Shown here in pieces: positions 8,780-20,984 of a DNA stretch of 64,000 nucleotides. The notes under the pieces were generated by a model. The model was not told the DNA's origin, ran no database searches, and was given only the letters and a program-made list of their open reading frames with translations. The stretch's first letter is position 1, and each line of letters opens with the position of its first letter. The DNA comes from Sympetrum striolatum (lineage: Eukaryota; Arthropoda; Insecta; Odonata; Libellulidae), in NCBI GenBank assembly GCA_947579665.1, contig OX388344.1, positions 9,418,346 through 9,482,345 on the forward strand, in the 5' to 3' direction. The position numbers and the translations under genes were made by a program.

Positions 8780-11130
8780 TGAAGTTTTGTGAAATTTTTC
8801 ATCTTCTAATGCTTTCTCGATTTCGTATGACCTTGGTATTTATTTAATTTAGTAATAAAAAAACGTAACCCAATAAAAGACAAACAGTGTACGAATATTT
8901 AAATGAGTGAGTGTGAGTGTCGCTGTTACTGTGATAGATTATTTAAATAAATCTTCTCCTATAATCTTAAACACGAAGACACTAAACCAATCATTACAAT
9001 TTGTAATACGTGCCACTTTGCATTCTCTCATTTTACTCAGTAAGTGACTTTAGTTGTTTGATGTTGCCTTTACCACCACTACGAAGGAAATTTTATAAGA
9101 TTGCTCTCGATCGAGAAATTTTCGATTCGAGAGATTCGAGAAAGATAAAATATTTAACTAAAATGCACAGATAATATAGCTTTTAATTTAAGTTTTCCAT
9201 GCGTTAAAAATGTAATATATTACTGCCTTTTCAGGCTGGAAATGCGGCATTAATGCAAATATAAGATTGATCACTGATTAAAGGTGAAAGTAAAGCTAAA
9301 GTGACGGACCTCCGCTAACATCGGAGACCATTAATGGATGCAATAATCACGTCTCGGAAAATTTTGAAGTCATATTTTTAAGTCTACAGAATTTCAATTA
9401 CGACTCTTGGAATGGCTTTTCGAACTATGGCAAAAGTTTCCAAACGTTTGTTCCTTTATGTATGCATTGGGAATTGCCGGAAGTGAGAATAATGAGAATC
9501 GAGGATAATATTCTATTTGACATTGATCTATGAGCTCATCGATATCTAATCAATTATAAAACCTTAGGTGCATTCGCTGCTAAAGTAATAATCAAGATCT
9601 TTAAAACGCCATAGTTTCGCTACAGACGCGTGAGACCGTAACGCAAACAAATTAACGTAAAGATACTTAGGATGGTAGAGAATATGCACCAAAGGAAGAC
9701 CTTGAACTTGTGGAAAGACCTGAAGGTCGAAATTAGAGGAACAGTTAGCTTTCGATTTTAAAAAAGGAGTAGCGGGGGAAGTGATTTGAGGAATTCTAGG
9801 CCTTGAGACGATGCTATGTTCCTGTAATATGCTTGAGTTATGATGATAAAAAGAGAGAAAGTGAAAGTAAGCAAATGTAATGAATAAAGAAAACTTTACA
9901 GGCGATACTTCCATTAAAACGGGAAGAATAAAAGGGAAATCCCATCGATCTATGGTATCCACATTTACTACGACGAAATTGTTTCCGAAATTTAAAAACC
10001 TTTTTACACAATGGAAAAACATATGGAGTGTCTGTTGCAGTTATCTTTAATATAAAATAAACATATAATCTTAAATTTAAACTTACTAATTCGGAATAAA
10101 ATTGTAAAAGGTAATCCTAATTCTATCGACGATCACACGGAGATTACGTGTATTAAAATAAAGTATAAAATTTCTCATTTCTCTCTCAAATTCGTATGAC
10201 GTTGCGAACTTGCTAATTAAATCTTGAAAATTATAATGAAGCCATTAAAACTTACGTAGACACACGCGTATTTGATGGGAAAGTTTCTCCATTACTATGA
10301 TAGGAACGTAAATCATAACGTATATAAAACTATCTACTATCAATAAATTATCCATCTATACTAATTTTTGACGTACAGACATTAAACAGTCCTTTCTTGA
10401 AATACTAGGTCCCGTTGAAGTAAACTTTTAAATCACAAACAAATTGGTTATTTATTTAATAATCAAACGTCTCATATCCAACCTGGAAACTTACAGAAAT
10501 CTAAATAATGTGGTATATTATAAAAGAATTCTTCTCACATTAAAGGTTCTTTAGGATATTTTAATTCAAACCGTACACCTTGCTTTTGATCGATAAACCG
10601 TTCTGACTTATATAAGTCTCAAATATAAAGAAAATGACATTTAATTGGATAATTTAATTAATGTGTGATGACTTATAATAATTTATTAATGAAAACATTT
10701 GGAATTGTACTGCGTCTATAAAACTATAAAAATATCGTACACTTGGACTGAATCCAATTAGAAAGTAATGGTTAAACAAAACAACGGCGAAGACCATACT
10801 AATTAGGCAGAAAAAATAATTGTAAAAGTACTAACCTGATTTATAATCCGGAAGATAATATTATCTTTCGTAGGGCGCACTTTCGGTATCGCAGAAAAGG
10901 CAACCAGAAGAATCATGCTATGGTGAGAAAATTTATTCCCTCAAGACTTGAAAAAAGAAAATAATAATAATTTCGTAATTAATTAATTTTTCCATTTAAT
11001 TAGCATGTATTGTAGGATCGAACAGATTTTAGTACAAATCAATCAAACTAGTATTTCATAAGCGACGTGATAAGACAAGGTGGGGGTACCACGGTTGTGA
11101 AAACGGTTTTCTGAGTCAACGTAGGATTAT
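8780..11130 (-). repeat. Right arm of the large diverged inverted repeat
   Basis: Reverse-complement counterpart of 880-2400. Homology is collinear at 8780-9040 (matching 2100-2380) and again at about 10025-11130 (matching about 880-2055). The roughly 1 kb at 9045-10022 has no counterpart in the left arm and looks like an insertion here or a deletion there. The outer limit near 11130 is approximate. Confidence 0.65.
9564..10022 (-). CDS. Hypothetical 152-residue frame
   Basis: An open frame of 152 codons, long for this AT-rich background. I recognise no domain. The protein begins MFFHCVKRFLNFGNNF, is rich in Phe, Ser and Pro, and has no clear signal peptide or repeats. It lies wholly in the segment that is absent from the mirrored arm, and its start codon is at the very edge of that segment, which suggests it belongs to an inserted element. 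It could equally be chance or a fragment of a mobile-element gene. There is no splice or poly(A) evidence. Confidence 0.2.
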   Translation of the reverse strand: MFFHCVKRFLNFGNNFVVVNVDTIDRWDFPFILPVLMEVSPVKFSLFITFAYFHFLSFYHHNSSILQEHSIVSRPRIPQITSPATPFLKSKANCSSNFDLQVFPQVQGLPLVHILYHPKYLYVNLFALRSHASVAKLWRFKDLDYYFSSECT

Positions 11131-12792
11131 CAAACGATGTCTTCCGAGTGATCGATAAAGGTTAGTATTGATATAATGATATTTTCTGCCTTATGATCTA
11201 TCTGATGTTGTGACGAATTTATCGTGAATCTTACCCATTGTAAGCTGCCCATTTATAATTTGCACGTTTTCAACTTTCTATCAGAATGTCTCAGTGAGGA
11301 GGGCCTCCAGCTGAAGGGACGGGATATTACGCTATTTTTATACTTGTGAGTGCAAGGATACTGCCGCTGATCGGACTAATTAACACGGCGTAAACTTTTG
11401 CCAGTTTCTAGGAGTGTGGCATTCTTTTACCCCTCCTGGGGGGTTATTGGGGAAATTCGGCTGGGGAAGCGCGGGGACCGAAGGCCGGCTGACGATAAGT
11501 GGGAGACGAAACGAAGGTACGCTTGGCCCCTACGCGGGAGGCATATTCTACTTTCTATAGAAGCTTCCGTTCGTGACGTAACAGCTCGCGGCCGAAGAGA
11601 AGACGTCTTACGTTAGACTCCAGCCCACAGGGGTAGTATTACTATCTCCCTCTAGCGCCCAAAAGTGAAGCCAGGGGTAAGGCGGCAGATTGCGCATTTA
11701 GCCATGCTGGGTAGCACTTTTCGTATCTCCCTATACCAATACATTGTTTTTTCGTGATTTTGCGGCTTTGATACAGAGTTATAAAGGTTTGATCGAGTGA
11801 GTCGAACGTTTTGGAACATAAAATGTAGTTTGAGCAATGCGTAACACGAAGCAATTTTGTTATTTTCGCGTTTATAAAGGTTTTATAGGTAAATAAGCAG
11901 GGGCCTGTTTCTGCCTGCAGCATGGTCAATTGCTGCGCATCAGAACAGCTGCCCCCACAAAATGTTCCGAACTAGAATCTATGCATCTTCCTTAATTTTA
12001 TTATTTCATTCATTATCTGAAATCTATGAAGCAGAACGAACGTCAGTATTAATCCACGGCGTTTCAATGAACATTTCATTGTGCTCTCGGCTGCACCTGT
12101 AGGTCTTGCATGGTATACAAGTTCTCGTATTCGTCATTTTGACAACTTTTACTTCATTAAGCCCCAATTATGAATTAGAACAAACATTTGCACAAGCGGA
12201 AAAATCTATAATTACCCTGATAAGCTATTATAATGTATTACAGAGTAGCTTTATTTCATTGCGGTAAACGACTATTAAGGAATTTTATGCCGGACTGTGT
12301 ATTGATCAATTAAAAACTATGACGAATTAATGCATTATAATATATGTAAAATTAACATTATAATAATCAACGAGGTTTTGATAGAGTTTGCGGGAGATTG
12401 GCAGACGATTCGTTCTCTGTATTTCTCTAGCAGACGACACCGGCATCCGAGAAGTTTACATTGCAGGCATGTTTTATTTTCCATAATAAAAGGAATCAAG
12501 AGGACTTAGAGAAAAAAATCGAAGATAATCGTTAAGTAAAAGGTTCATTTAAACTATCTGAGTCCATTTCATAGGATAGACAAGCTCCTGAGTCCCGTAT
12601 GAGAGGAAAATAAAACCCCAAAAATACATGTAGTTAAAGGGGAGCTGGAGAAAAGTGCTAGCCAGTGCTCTGCGGGTTGCGTTATTTTCGGCTTAACTTT
12701 TCTCCCGGTAGACTCTCCCTGTGCTCCAGCCAATGAAAATCCGTCTCTCATCGAACGATAGAGCCACTACCGCCGCATTTTAAACGCGAAGC
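11131..12792. other. Mixed-composition spacer, possible promoter side of the Harbinger accessory gene
   Basis: Locally richer in GC and CpG (about 11280-11660 and 12590-12790) than the flanks. The frames at 11398-11616, 11642-11929 and 12569-12751 match nothing I know. The last 200 bases precede a candidate first exon at 12793. Confidence 0.35.
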
Positions 12793-15667
12793 ATGGCAGC
12801 AGACGGTCCGTCGCAAGGTAAGCTATCTGTGTATTAACTTATAATATTAATCGTTAATATCCCTTTTATTTAATTGACTTTGCTTATTGAATCATTTGGG
12901 TACAACTAAAGTGTGAAGGTAGCTTGGATGTGCCAGAAATGGCTGGAAATACGTAATTCCGACGAGTGGCATATTTACCTACGGTGTAAACATGCAAACA
13001 GTAACTCTTGAACTTGGCTTTATTATTCCGCAAATTGTAATTATTATTTGAGCATTCATTCATTCCTTATTAAGTTTACCACAATGCTGTTACTGTATGG
13101 GTAAAAGATAACTCCTTTTCTAACACGATCCCATACAATTCTTAGACATGATTAATTTCCTTTTCGTTAGTTAACATCTTAACGCATTAGTAATATGTGC
13201 CTACTGAAAAGTTTTGAAGCCAATGAGAGAGTATGTTTTTTAATCGGTTTAGCATTCCTTCCCTGAACATGTAGAGGGGAAAACAACTCGTATTGGACTT
13301 ATTACATGAATGATTAAATGCAGAACGTTGCTAATTGGATTGTCCACGGCTCTATTTGGTATTGGGGCGTTCAGTTACACTGTGGTATTTAAAAATATTC
13401 TTGATATTACGTAATTTAATCCCTTGTTAAGAAGCCACTTTCACATATGGTAGGTGTTTGAGGAAAAGTTTTGTTTACATTTGGTATTTCCTTTGATGTA
13501 CGTGATTACATGCATAACTCCTTAAATTTGAATGTAGTGCAGCTTCATATACTAGCCTTACCTTATAATTATATTTGTCTTTGATAAATTTTATATCAAT
13601 TGTTCTGTGGATAAAATAATAATATTATTCTTTCAGATGCTCGATCAATGTTTCAAGTGTGAGGGTGTCTGCTCAGCAGAGGGAGCAGATGCTGCAATAT
13701 ATGGAGGAGCACCCCAGCTTGGTTTATAACAAATTTAGTGGGCCCCAGGGGTCTGCAACGAGAAGAACTGTCTGAGAAGTGGATAAAAGTAACTATCAGA
13801 ATGCATAATTGTAACTTCTCTTTTGTTGAGGAGTCATGAACATACAGTTTTCTTACAATAATGGATTCATTTCATGTTTGTTCTCAGTCTTGGCAGGACT
13901 GGAAATCAGACACCAAGGGGAAAGGGCAGAGGCTAAGGAAACATGCCCGTGGCACTGGGGCAGGACCTCCACTACATCCCCTAACAGCGGTGGAGGAGAG
14001 GTTGTTGATGTTATTGGGCCACACTGCTCTAGTGGGGAGTGGAGGAAACCATAGCGGTACATTATCATTTTATAGAAATTCATGCATGACTTTATCTCAA
14101 ACTGTTTGGTCAATTTCATATTACTTCACCCAATGTTTTGTGGTTTCAACCCTCACTATCTTCACATCTTCCACTATCTTCACATAATTTGCTGTGCCTA
14201 GTTTTAACCTTCAAGAAAAATCTAAAATATTTAAGCCCAAATTAATTCCCTTTTAACAGACGAGTTTTTCTTTAATCCACAATTGCCCTTCATTCAGTTG
14301 GCATTGAATGGCCCTGAACTGACTGACTGAATATGAACCAGCAAATGAACTCTTAGTAAAGAAATAAAAAACTTTTGTGAGCCAGTTGCTTCACATATGT
14401 TTGGCCTAATAGAAAAATTTGTTGCAAAGTTCATTGTGTGATTGTAGATGTATAATTTTTCATCATTGTATGCAATGTGTTAAATTATATTTTCATATCT
14501 AGGTATTGTTTTTCAGGTCCAGAGAAGTACAGCTGCCCAGACCCCCTCAATAAGCATTCCTCAGGGAGTATTTGTTCCCATCCATGAGGATTGCGCAGTA
14601 ACATCTTCCTCCTCCCTTCCTTATCCTTCTCCCATCTCTTTCAGTTCCTCATCATTTCCTCTACCTTCTCCTATCCCTTCCTCTTCCTCCTCACTTCCTA
14701 TTCCTCAGATCCCTTCAATATCCTCCTCACTTCCTTCTCCTCAGAACCCTTCAACTTCCTCCTCACTTCCTGTTCCTCACATCACTTCAAGTTCCTCCTC
14801 ACTCCATCCACCTCCACCTACTCCAAATTCTACCTTCCAAGGGAATGAAGGCCCTCAAAGGAGGGGCAAGAAAAGGAAACGAAGGGGAATTGTAGGTGAG
14901 TGTTACTGCTGCTTGATAAGAACTGCATCTCATTTTATTGACTTGCATTTTGTGAAAATGCATTACACTGCTTTCTACCTATATTCTAATTGAATTCAAT
15001 TATCTTCTGTTTTTAACATGTTTGCAAGCAGGTGCAAAAGAAAGACACAAAAATTAATATGGTCAATGAATATAAGTCTCTTAAAAAATTTATGATGCTT
15101 GAAGTACTCAGCATGAGGTTAATATGTATTAAATGTAATGTTTAAACTGCCTTTCTCGATGTAAAATGCTACAATCTTTACAATTAGGTGATTGTCACAG
15201 TAGAAATATTAATGTATAAAGCATGAAAGGAGACCACTAAATTGCAAGTATTGCAGTTAGAAGAACTGTTCATGTGGTATTACATTAACATCCAATTGCA
15301 TAGGATCTCTCTTCATTTGAATAAGAATTTTATAAAGTTATTGGGTTTTTTTAAGTTTCGACTGCTCCTACACTTATGGATTTCAATGAAATAATACTCA
15401 TGTTCTCTAGATTTAGATACAACTAATGTGGAAGAGAGAATGCTGGCCGCAATGGAAAGCAATGCCAAATCCTTTGAACTACTTACTGCCGCAGCAGTTA
15501 ATTTCATGAAGGAGACAGCAACAGCTGCTGTCAATGAGGCAGCTGCCACAGCTGAGGTAGCTGCTACCATTCGGGCTGCTACGTTGCAGCAGGAGGCAGC
15601 CCATGAAGAGATTTCTTCCATGTTGAGTGAGGTTGCAGATAATTTCAATAGGGTGGCAACAGAGTAA
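12793..15667 (+). pseudogene. Myb/SANT-like accessory gene of a PIF-Harbinger element, spliced, degenerate
   Basis: A five-exon model follows GT-AG signals. Possible exon 1 is 12793-12817 (MAADGPSQ, donor GTAAGC). Exon 2 (13637-13788) reads VSAQQREQMLQYMEEHPSLV, then FSGPQG, then LSEKWIK. Exon 3 (13888-14056) reads SWQDWKSDTKGK and ARGTGAGPP, the second half of the Myb/SANT-like DNA-binding domain common to Harbinger accessory proteins. Exon 4 (14517-14895) is a Ser/Pro-rich linker ending in a basic stretch GKKRKRRG. Exon 5 (15411-15667) is an Ala-rich probable coiled coil ending at TAA. The exon 4-5 junction is in phase. Exon 2 has a 1-base frame slip before LSEKWIK, and the exon 1-2 and 3-4 junctions are one base out, so I call it a probable pseudogene. 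In this superfamily the accessory protein helps import and target the transposase. It converges on the transposase at 16261-16869. Confidence 0.7.
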
Positions 15668-16260
15668 GTCACATAATGTTATGGATTATGGAATCCTTAT
15701 TTAAATAGAAATTAGATTTATTCACAAACTTGTCCCTTAAAAATGTTTTATTACCAATGAAAATTCAAATTACAATCCATTTTATATACAATCATTTAGA
15801 ATAGATATTATCTTTAATGGAAATGAAACAATATACCAATTGTACAGTTTATGCTGGCACCAATAATAGGCACATAATAATTAAGTAGCAATTAGTTGTT
15901 AAACCTGCATTCATAATGCCCTACTCCCTGAGGAACAGATGCTGCATGGACTACCTTTTGTTTGGTCCCTATTGACATGTTTGATATGAATGACAAAATT
16001 CTAGCCACTCTAGCTCTTAAGATCATAGGGACACGCAAGCCCTTCCACCACGACAAGGTAGTAGTCCAGAGAAGGGATGTCCTCATCACTTAAAAGAAAG
16101 TAATATATAAAAGACAAGGATACCTAAAACACTGAAACACAGAAAACATCAATGGTATGAAAGACAATTTAAACTAACTTACATCACATTGATGAGGATC
16201 ATTTTGAAATAACCATTAGTTTAGGAGGAGCTGCTGCCTACCATCCTGTGAGCTAAAAAG
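15668..16260. other. Spacer between convergent Harbinger genes
   Basis: AT-rich. The frame at 15892-16089 (minus) has no known domain and may be 3' untranslated sequence of the transposase. Confidence 0.4.
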
Positions 16261-16869
16261 TCATTGTGGTAGGCGGTTAATGATTCGCTGCCTGACTTCC
16301 CTTGCTTCCTGCAACAATGCCAATTGTGGCAACTGTAGCACTGGCAATGGTTCAGGCAGCGCATTGCCTTCATCAGGCTCCTCTTGGAGTAAATCATCCT
16401 CCAGCAAACCAGCTCTGAGGCACATATTATGAAGTACTACACAGGCTTTGACAATCCGGCCAGCCTTGATTGGTATATACTCCAGAACTCTGTACCTCAG
16501 CAGGCAGTGAAATCTTGCCTTGAGAAGGCCTATTGTTCTTTCCACTGCACTCCTAGCACGGACATGCATGGCAGTGTAGCGGGCTTCTGGAGAGCCAACA
16601 GCCGCATCTAAGATCGGCGTATGCAGACATGGCTGTAGGGGATATCCAGAATCTCCTGAAAGCCAAAAAGATCAATGAAGCACAAAGAGTAATTTATATG
16701 ATCCACAAAAGCTCTTGCAGTGCATATGATATGTAAATACCTAATAGCCAGCACTGCTCGCCATTTGTCCAGATCTCCTCCAGGTAAGCCTTCAAGGCAG
16801 ACTCGTTCCATACATAGGAGTCATGACAGGCTCCACCAAACTTTGCAGAGCAATTGAGAATGTTCAATT
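16261..16869 (-). pseudogene. HARBI1-like PIF-Harbinger transposase, C-terminal exons
   Basis: Two minus-strand exons join in phase. The first (16869-16741, after an acceptor TTCAG) reads NCSAKFGGACHDSYVWN and SALKAYLEEIW..CWLL. The intron runs 16740-16655 with GTATTT and TTTCAG borders. The second (16654-16261) starts GDSGYPLQPC, continues PILDAAVGSPEARYTAMH, then RSAVERTIGLLKARFHCLLR, KAGRIVKACVVLHNMC and an acidic tail to the stop. GDSGYPL and the Glu of AVERTIGLLKARF are the expected second and third catalytic positions of the DDE nuclease. The N-terminal exons with the first Asp are not found upstream; a MITE occupies 17013-17326 there. These two exons contain no stop, so the gene is truncated rather than worn out. 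Confidence 0.85.
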
Positions 16870-17012
16870 CTGAATCACTAGCCTATGAGGAATAGTTCAT
16901 GGAGAAATCAATGACCATTTGATTATTTAATTTATCATAAGTATTAACTGCTTGTTTTCATTAAGTTGGATTGTTTTTCAACAATAAATTTCAACATGGG
17001 CTGCCTTATATA

Positions 17013-17326
17013 CCGTATTTGAAGGCATATAAGATGCGCCTTTTTTCCTAAATTATGTCTCGAAAAATTTACCTGCGTCTTTTATGTGAAAGTGCAACCT
17101 CCACGGGTTAACTTTCAATACTGAATGCTATTTGATGGTCTATACTACCTATTTCATAATTGCATTCAATGATTGTGTTAATATTTGGCTTTTATGAAAC
17201 GTGACAACTAAAAGAAACTACATTTTAAGTTATTGTGGTACCGCGCTTTCGCATGGACTATTAAAACTTTTTTCCTTGTGAGTGGCCAACTTAATGAGGG
17301 TGCATCTTATATGCCGTCAAATACGG
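17013..17326. mobile_element. MITE with CCGTATTTGA ends and TA duplication
   Basis: A 314-bp element whose ends, CCGTATTTGAAGGCATATAA and its inverse TTATATGCCGTCAAATACGG, are flanked by TA on both sides. There is no coding capacity. A short remnant of the same terminus occurs at 47733-47753. The TA target suggests a Tc1/mariner-type or pogo parent. Confidence 0.85.
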
Positions 17327-17328
17327 TA

Positions 17329-18640
17329 TGTGCGATGGCCAGCAAGATTCCAATAACCAGAATTGAATCTTAAAATATTTACAAATTTGGAAAAGGATTT
17401 CTTAATTAAAGGAGTATAATTTTATGCTCATTGAAAATATATTTTATTTTAAATATTACACTTAGCATAGAAACTATTATAAATAATTACTGTGCAAATA
17501 CACAAGCAACGTAACACTCTTTATCTTCATATAATTTCCATATAATATTAAATTTTTGCTAACATACAGACTATATGGGTTACATTTATTATAGTATATT
17601 GTTGCATTTTTATTTAATTTTTTTATTCCAACATGTATCTCTTTTCAAAAGAGAATCCAATCTGCAAATAATCTGTTTCAAATGTAATTTTACATTAATA
17701 TCTGAAACTGATTTTTTGCGCTCTAAGTTTTAAAATTGAGAAGTTTCTTTATCAATTGAACTTTCTTCATTATCATCAGTATTATTAATCTTATTGTTGT
17801 CAATATCATTTGCTTCTTTGTCACTCTAATATTTTCTATTATTTGGACAACCCTTGAATTTCTCCATTAATTAAATTTGTGGAGCTGGAACCCATTTCTG
17901 CATTTACTTTCCCTCAAGATACTCAAGATCACCATATTTCAAGGTTGTTTCACTTTCCAAGGTTAATCTGTACTTTATCTTCCTCTTCCTTCATATTTTC
18001 TATGCACTATAATAATGTCTCATTTTCTTTAAATTATATTGCTAATCAACCAGTTAAATTTCACATTCAGTGAAACCTACTTCAATAGTTTTGTCTTGAA
18101 AGTTAATATTCTCTGAATCCTTCTCTATTTTATATTCAAAATGTTTCTTTTCTTCTCATCATATCCTCCTTACTTTATCTGATTTAGAAGCCCCGCAAAC
18201 CATATCTTGGTTATTTGACTCCCATTACTTGTGTAGGTTTGAATTATACCTTAACTTCTCACTCATTGATGTTGGAGTAATGTCCCCAGATTTCTTGGAT
18301 TGCCATTGGTCAATCTTTTTCAATCTCTTCTCATCATGTCTTCCAACTATATCTTCCCAATCAACCTTATATCCTGGTTTTTCTTTGAATTGATTTCAAT
18401 AGTACATCTGAAGAACTTTCTCTCTTATTTTATTCAAACTTTCTTTATTTATGGCCCTTTGTCTGCATTTGTCATCAACATATCTAAAGAGGGTGGAAGA
18501 TAAGAAATGTGTTGAATTTTTTTAGTAAATGTAAAATAGATTGAAACGATGATACGAAATAGTATGCCAGGAGATTTTCGGTATTTCTTTTTTTGCACAT
18601 TAGGGCATGCACCCAGGAATATTCTCAAGGAAAAACAGAC
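17329..18640. other. AT-rich spacer
   Basis: No recognised gene. The frames at 17879-18073 and 18300-18503 are low-complexity Ser/Phe-rich readings of pyrimidine-rich DNA. Confidence 0.45.
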
Positions 18641-18651
18641 TTGAAAAAAGT

Positions 18652-18738
18652 ATTATGTGACCAGGAATCAAAGCCAGGATCTTCCTTTATCTAGGATGCT
18701 GCTTCAACCATCTAAGCTTCCTTAAGACCATTTTGTGT
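18652..18738 (-). mobile_element. tRNA-like SINE head, minus orientation
   Basis: On the minus strand it reads AGCTTAGATGGTTGAAGCAGC, then GATCCTGGCTTTGATTCCTGG, resembling A and B box promoter blocks. It is the inverted partner of 18843-18925. Confidence 0.55.
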
Positions 18739-18842
18739 TGCCGATGCCTCAATGAGGTTGTGGCCATATATGATTTTGCAGAGTTCGGCAAAACCATACT
18801 TGTCCTTGCACACAAAGTCCCCAAATGGCTTGTTAAATTGTT

Positions 18843-18925
18843 CTGGCAGGGTAGCTTAGATGGTTAAAGCAGCCTCCTGGATAAAGGAAGATTCTGGGTT
18901 TCAATTTCCAGTCCCATCAGACGTT
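18843..18925 (+). mobile_element. tRNA-like SINE head, plus orientation
   Basis: Contains TAGCTTAGATGGTTAAAGCA and TCTGGGTTTCAATTTCCAG, matching the inverted copy at 18652-18738. The pair is separated by about 100 bp. It is not a functional tRNA: I see no cloverleaf. Confidence 0.55.
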
Positions 18926-18930
18926 TGCAA

Positions 18931-19303
18931 GTCCATTTTCCTTGGGAAATTACCTTATATTGTTGTTGGATAGTTGGATTGAAATTTGAAATCCAAGTTA
19001 AAATAATTTCTATTAATAAAATGGAAAAATTTTCCCTGAAATACTAAGAGAACAATTGATACTGTAAATTTAAAAATCCATTGCTTTGGCCAAATTACTT
19101 ATGGAAATATATGTAATCTAAATAAAGATAAAAATTTCAATGAAGTTAGCTACAAGAAACCCCTTAAAAGTAAATGCAGTTTTTTTAAAAGTATAATTGA
19201 TTTTCTTCTAGAATGAAAATTCAAACTTAATATAAATTAAAATGGATGAAATAACTCCATGAATACTTTACTTGAATAGAGAGAGGTATTTCTTATAAGT
19301 ATA
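18931..19303. other. AT-rich spacer
   Basis: Nothing recognised. Confidence 0.4.
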
Positions 19304-19754
19304 TACAGTAGAAGTCCGTTATAACGAGAGCTGACAAAAATCGGAAAAGTACTCGTTATAACGCGATACTCGTTATAGCCGATTTCTAACAGTAAGTCTA
19401 ATTAAGTCCGTCTTCTTGAATCCAAGGTCAGTGAATGTGTCCGAATGGAACTGTAGGGTTTTTAATTCCTACGCAAATGCTTCAGAATGCGTAAAAGAGT
19501 ACGTTCGCGTCAAAAATATTATTATATCCTCTAACATAATATGTGGATCATTATCGCTAAATAATCGTCGAAAGTAATACTATATCATAAGATAATCGTA
19601 TTAGCTAGGATTTGGTGATTTAGCTTAATAATTAAACATGGCTTTTCAGTAGTGTAAGTAGTTACGAGAGTCATGCTCGTTAGACACGAGTTTTTCTCCG
19701 GTGCCGGCAATTCTTCAACGCAGCTGGTGAGAGCAGAATTCCTTTCCTCTACTC

Positions 19755-20276
19755 TCATATATCGTCTTCCCCCAGCTCCCATCTTTCCTCTCTTGTCCTC
19801 CAGGCACAAACAGAAATCTCACTGTTCAACTCCCACCGTTCAAAGGCATGCTGGACTACTTCACTGGATTCACCGCTAATTATGTGGAGTGATATTCCTC
19901 TTCTTCCTTTAAATCGGTTCAGCCAACCATCTGTGCAACGGAAATTGTCTAGTTTTAAGCGAAGGGCAAGCTCTTCAGTTTTCTCTTTTATCATTGTTCC
20001 GCTGATTGGAATTCCTAGAGATCGCTGCTGGGTGAACCATTCAAATAGAATGGACTCCAACTCCGTATTATCCGCTAATCGTAGTTTTTTACACCCTCCT
20101 GGAGTGTTTTGCATCATGAATGCAGACTCTATTTTTTCTTTGTTCTTCAAAATCGGAAAAATAGAGTCGACGATGACAGGCCATACCGTCTGCCGATTTT
20201 GGATTTACTCGTGGTTTCTCTTTTGCACAATTTAAAATTTCTTTGCTAAATCTAAAGCCTTTCTTTTACTCTCCAT
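19755..20276 (-). pseudogene. Tigger transposase, CENP-B-like DNA-binding part only
   Basis: Minus strand, from ATG at 20276: MESKRKALDLAKKF is the start of the first helix-turn-helix but hits a stop, and the frame is then disrupted. From 20150 an open frame follows: NTELESILFEWFTQQRS, LGIPISGTMIKEK, DGWLNRFKGRRGIS. This is the second CENP-B-type helix-turn-helix, which binds the terminal repeats. The frame ends at 19755 with no DDE nuclease domain after it, so the catalytic part was deleted. The plus-strand frames over the same bases are shadows. Confidence 0.88.
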
Positions 20277-20500
20277 CACAGTACAGTCACACTAGAAACT
20301 CAGTTATTGGAAAGCTCTGAACGGACTCACGTCTAATGATCAACTGATGGAAGAGCGACGACCATCATGTGGAAAGGCACCCCTAATTCATATCAAATTT
20401 CTTTCTCAAGATATTTTTCATTCACACGCTTCATAACTAATGACAGTGACGTGAGGGAGAGATTACCCTGTAAATCCGCAACAGCGCTGCTTATATCTCT

Positions 20501-20984
20501 TAAGGCAGGTTTACACCGGAGTTGACGACACGTGTTGACGACAGATGTCGACGACATTTCACAAAACAGCACTTATTTTGTCGTCAACAAATTGTGTCGA
20601 CGACAGATTTTCCATGTCTGCAACCGAAATTTTGTTTTCCACCCTAGGTGGAAAACAAAATTTCGGTTGCAGACAATTTGTCGTCTACAAAAGTTGCAGC
20701 GCCCATTCGGTGTTGCAGACATTTCCCCTCTACCCCCCTCGTCCATCAGAACCAATCAGAACTATGTGGCTGTTTCCGCCCCCACCTCCTCCACCCATCA
20801 CAACCACGTGGCTGCTACCTACCGCCTCAGTAGTTCGTGAAAGTGGAGCTTTTGTCGTCCACAAAAGTCGCAGAAAAATAGAGCGCATTAGTATTTTGTC
20901 TGCAACAAAATGTTGTAGACAAATGACGCCGACAAAAAAAGTTGCATACAAATGTCTGCAACATGCGGTGTAAACCCGCCTTTA
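20501..20984. mobile_element. MITE nested in the Tigger element
   Basis: Ends TAAGGCAGGTTTACACCG and CGGTGTAAACCCGCCTTTA are inverted. The interior is full of short inverted motifs (GTCGACGAC, CTGCAAC) and a near-perfect palindrome around 20620-20670 built on ACCCTAGGTGG. The many short frames across it are palindrome artefacts. The target duplication is unclear. Confidence 0.8.

Noticed and set aside
1..11130. A Polinton/Maverick bounded by the outer inverted repeat
   Set aside because: None of the expected genes (polymerase B, integrase, protease, capsid or packaging ATPase) is visible between the arms, and the arms are too diverged.
18652..18925. tRNA genes
   Set aside because: Only A/B-box-like blocks are present; no cloverleaf with anticodon arm. 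The same applies to 24458-24520, 24985-25050, 40363-40497 and 40990-41118, which are SINE heads.
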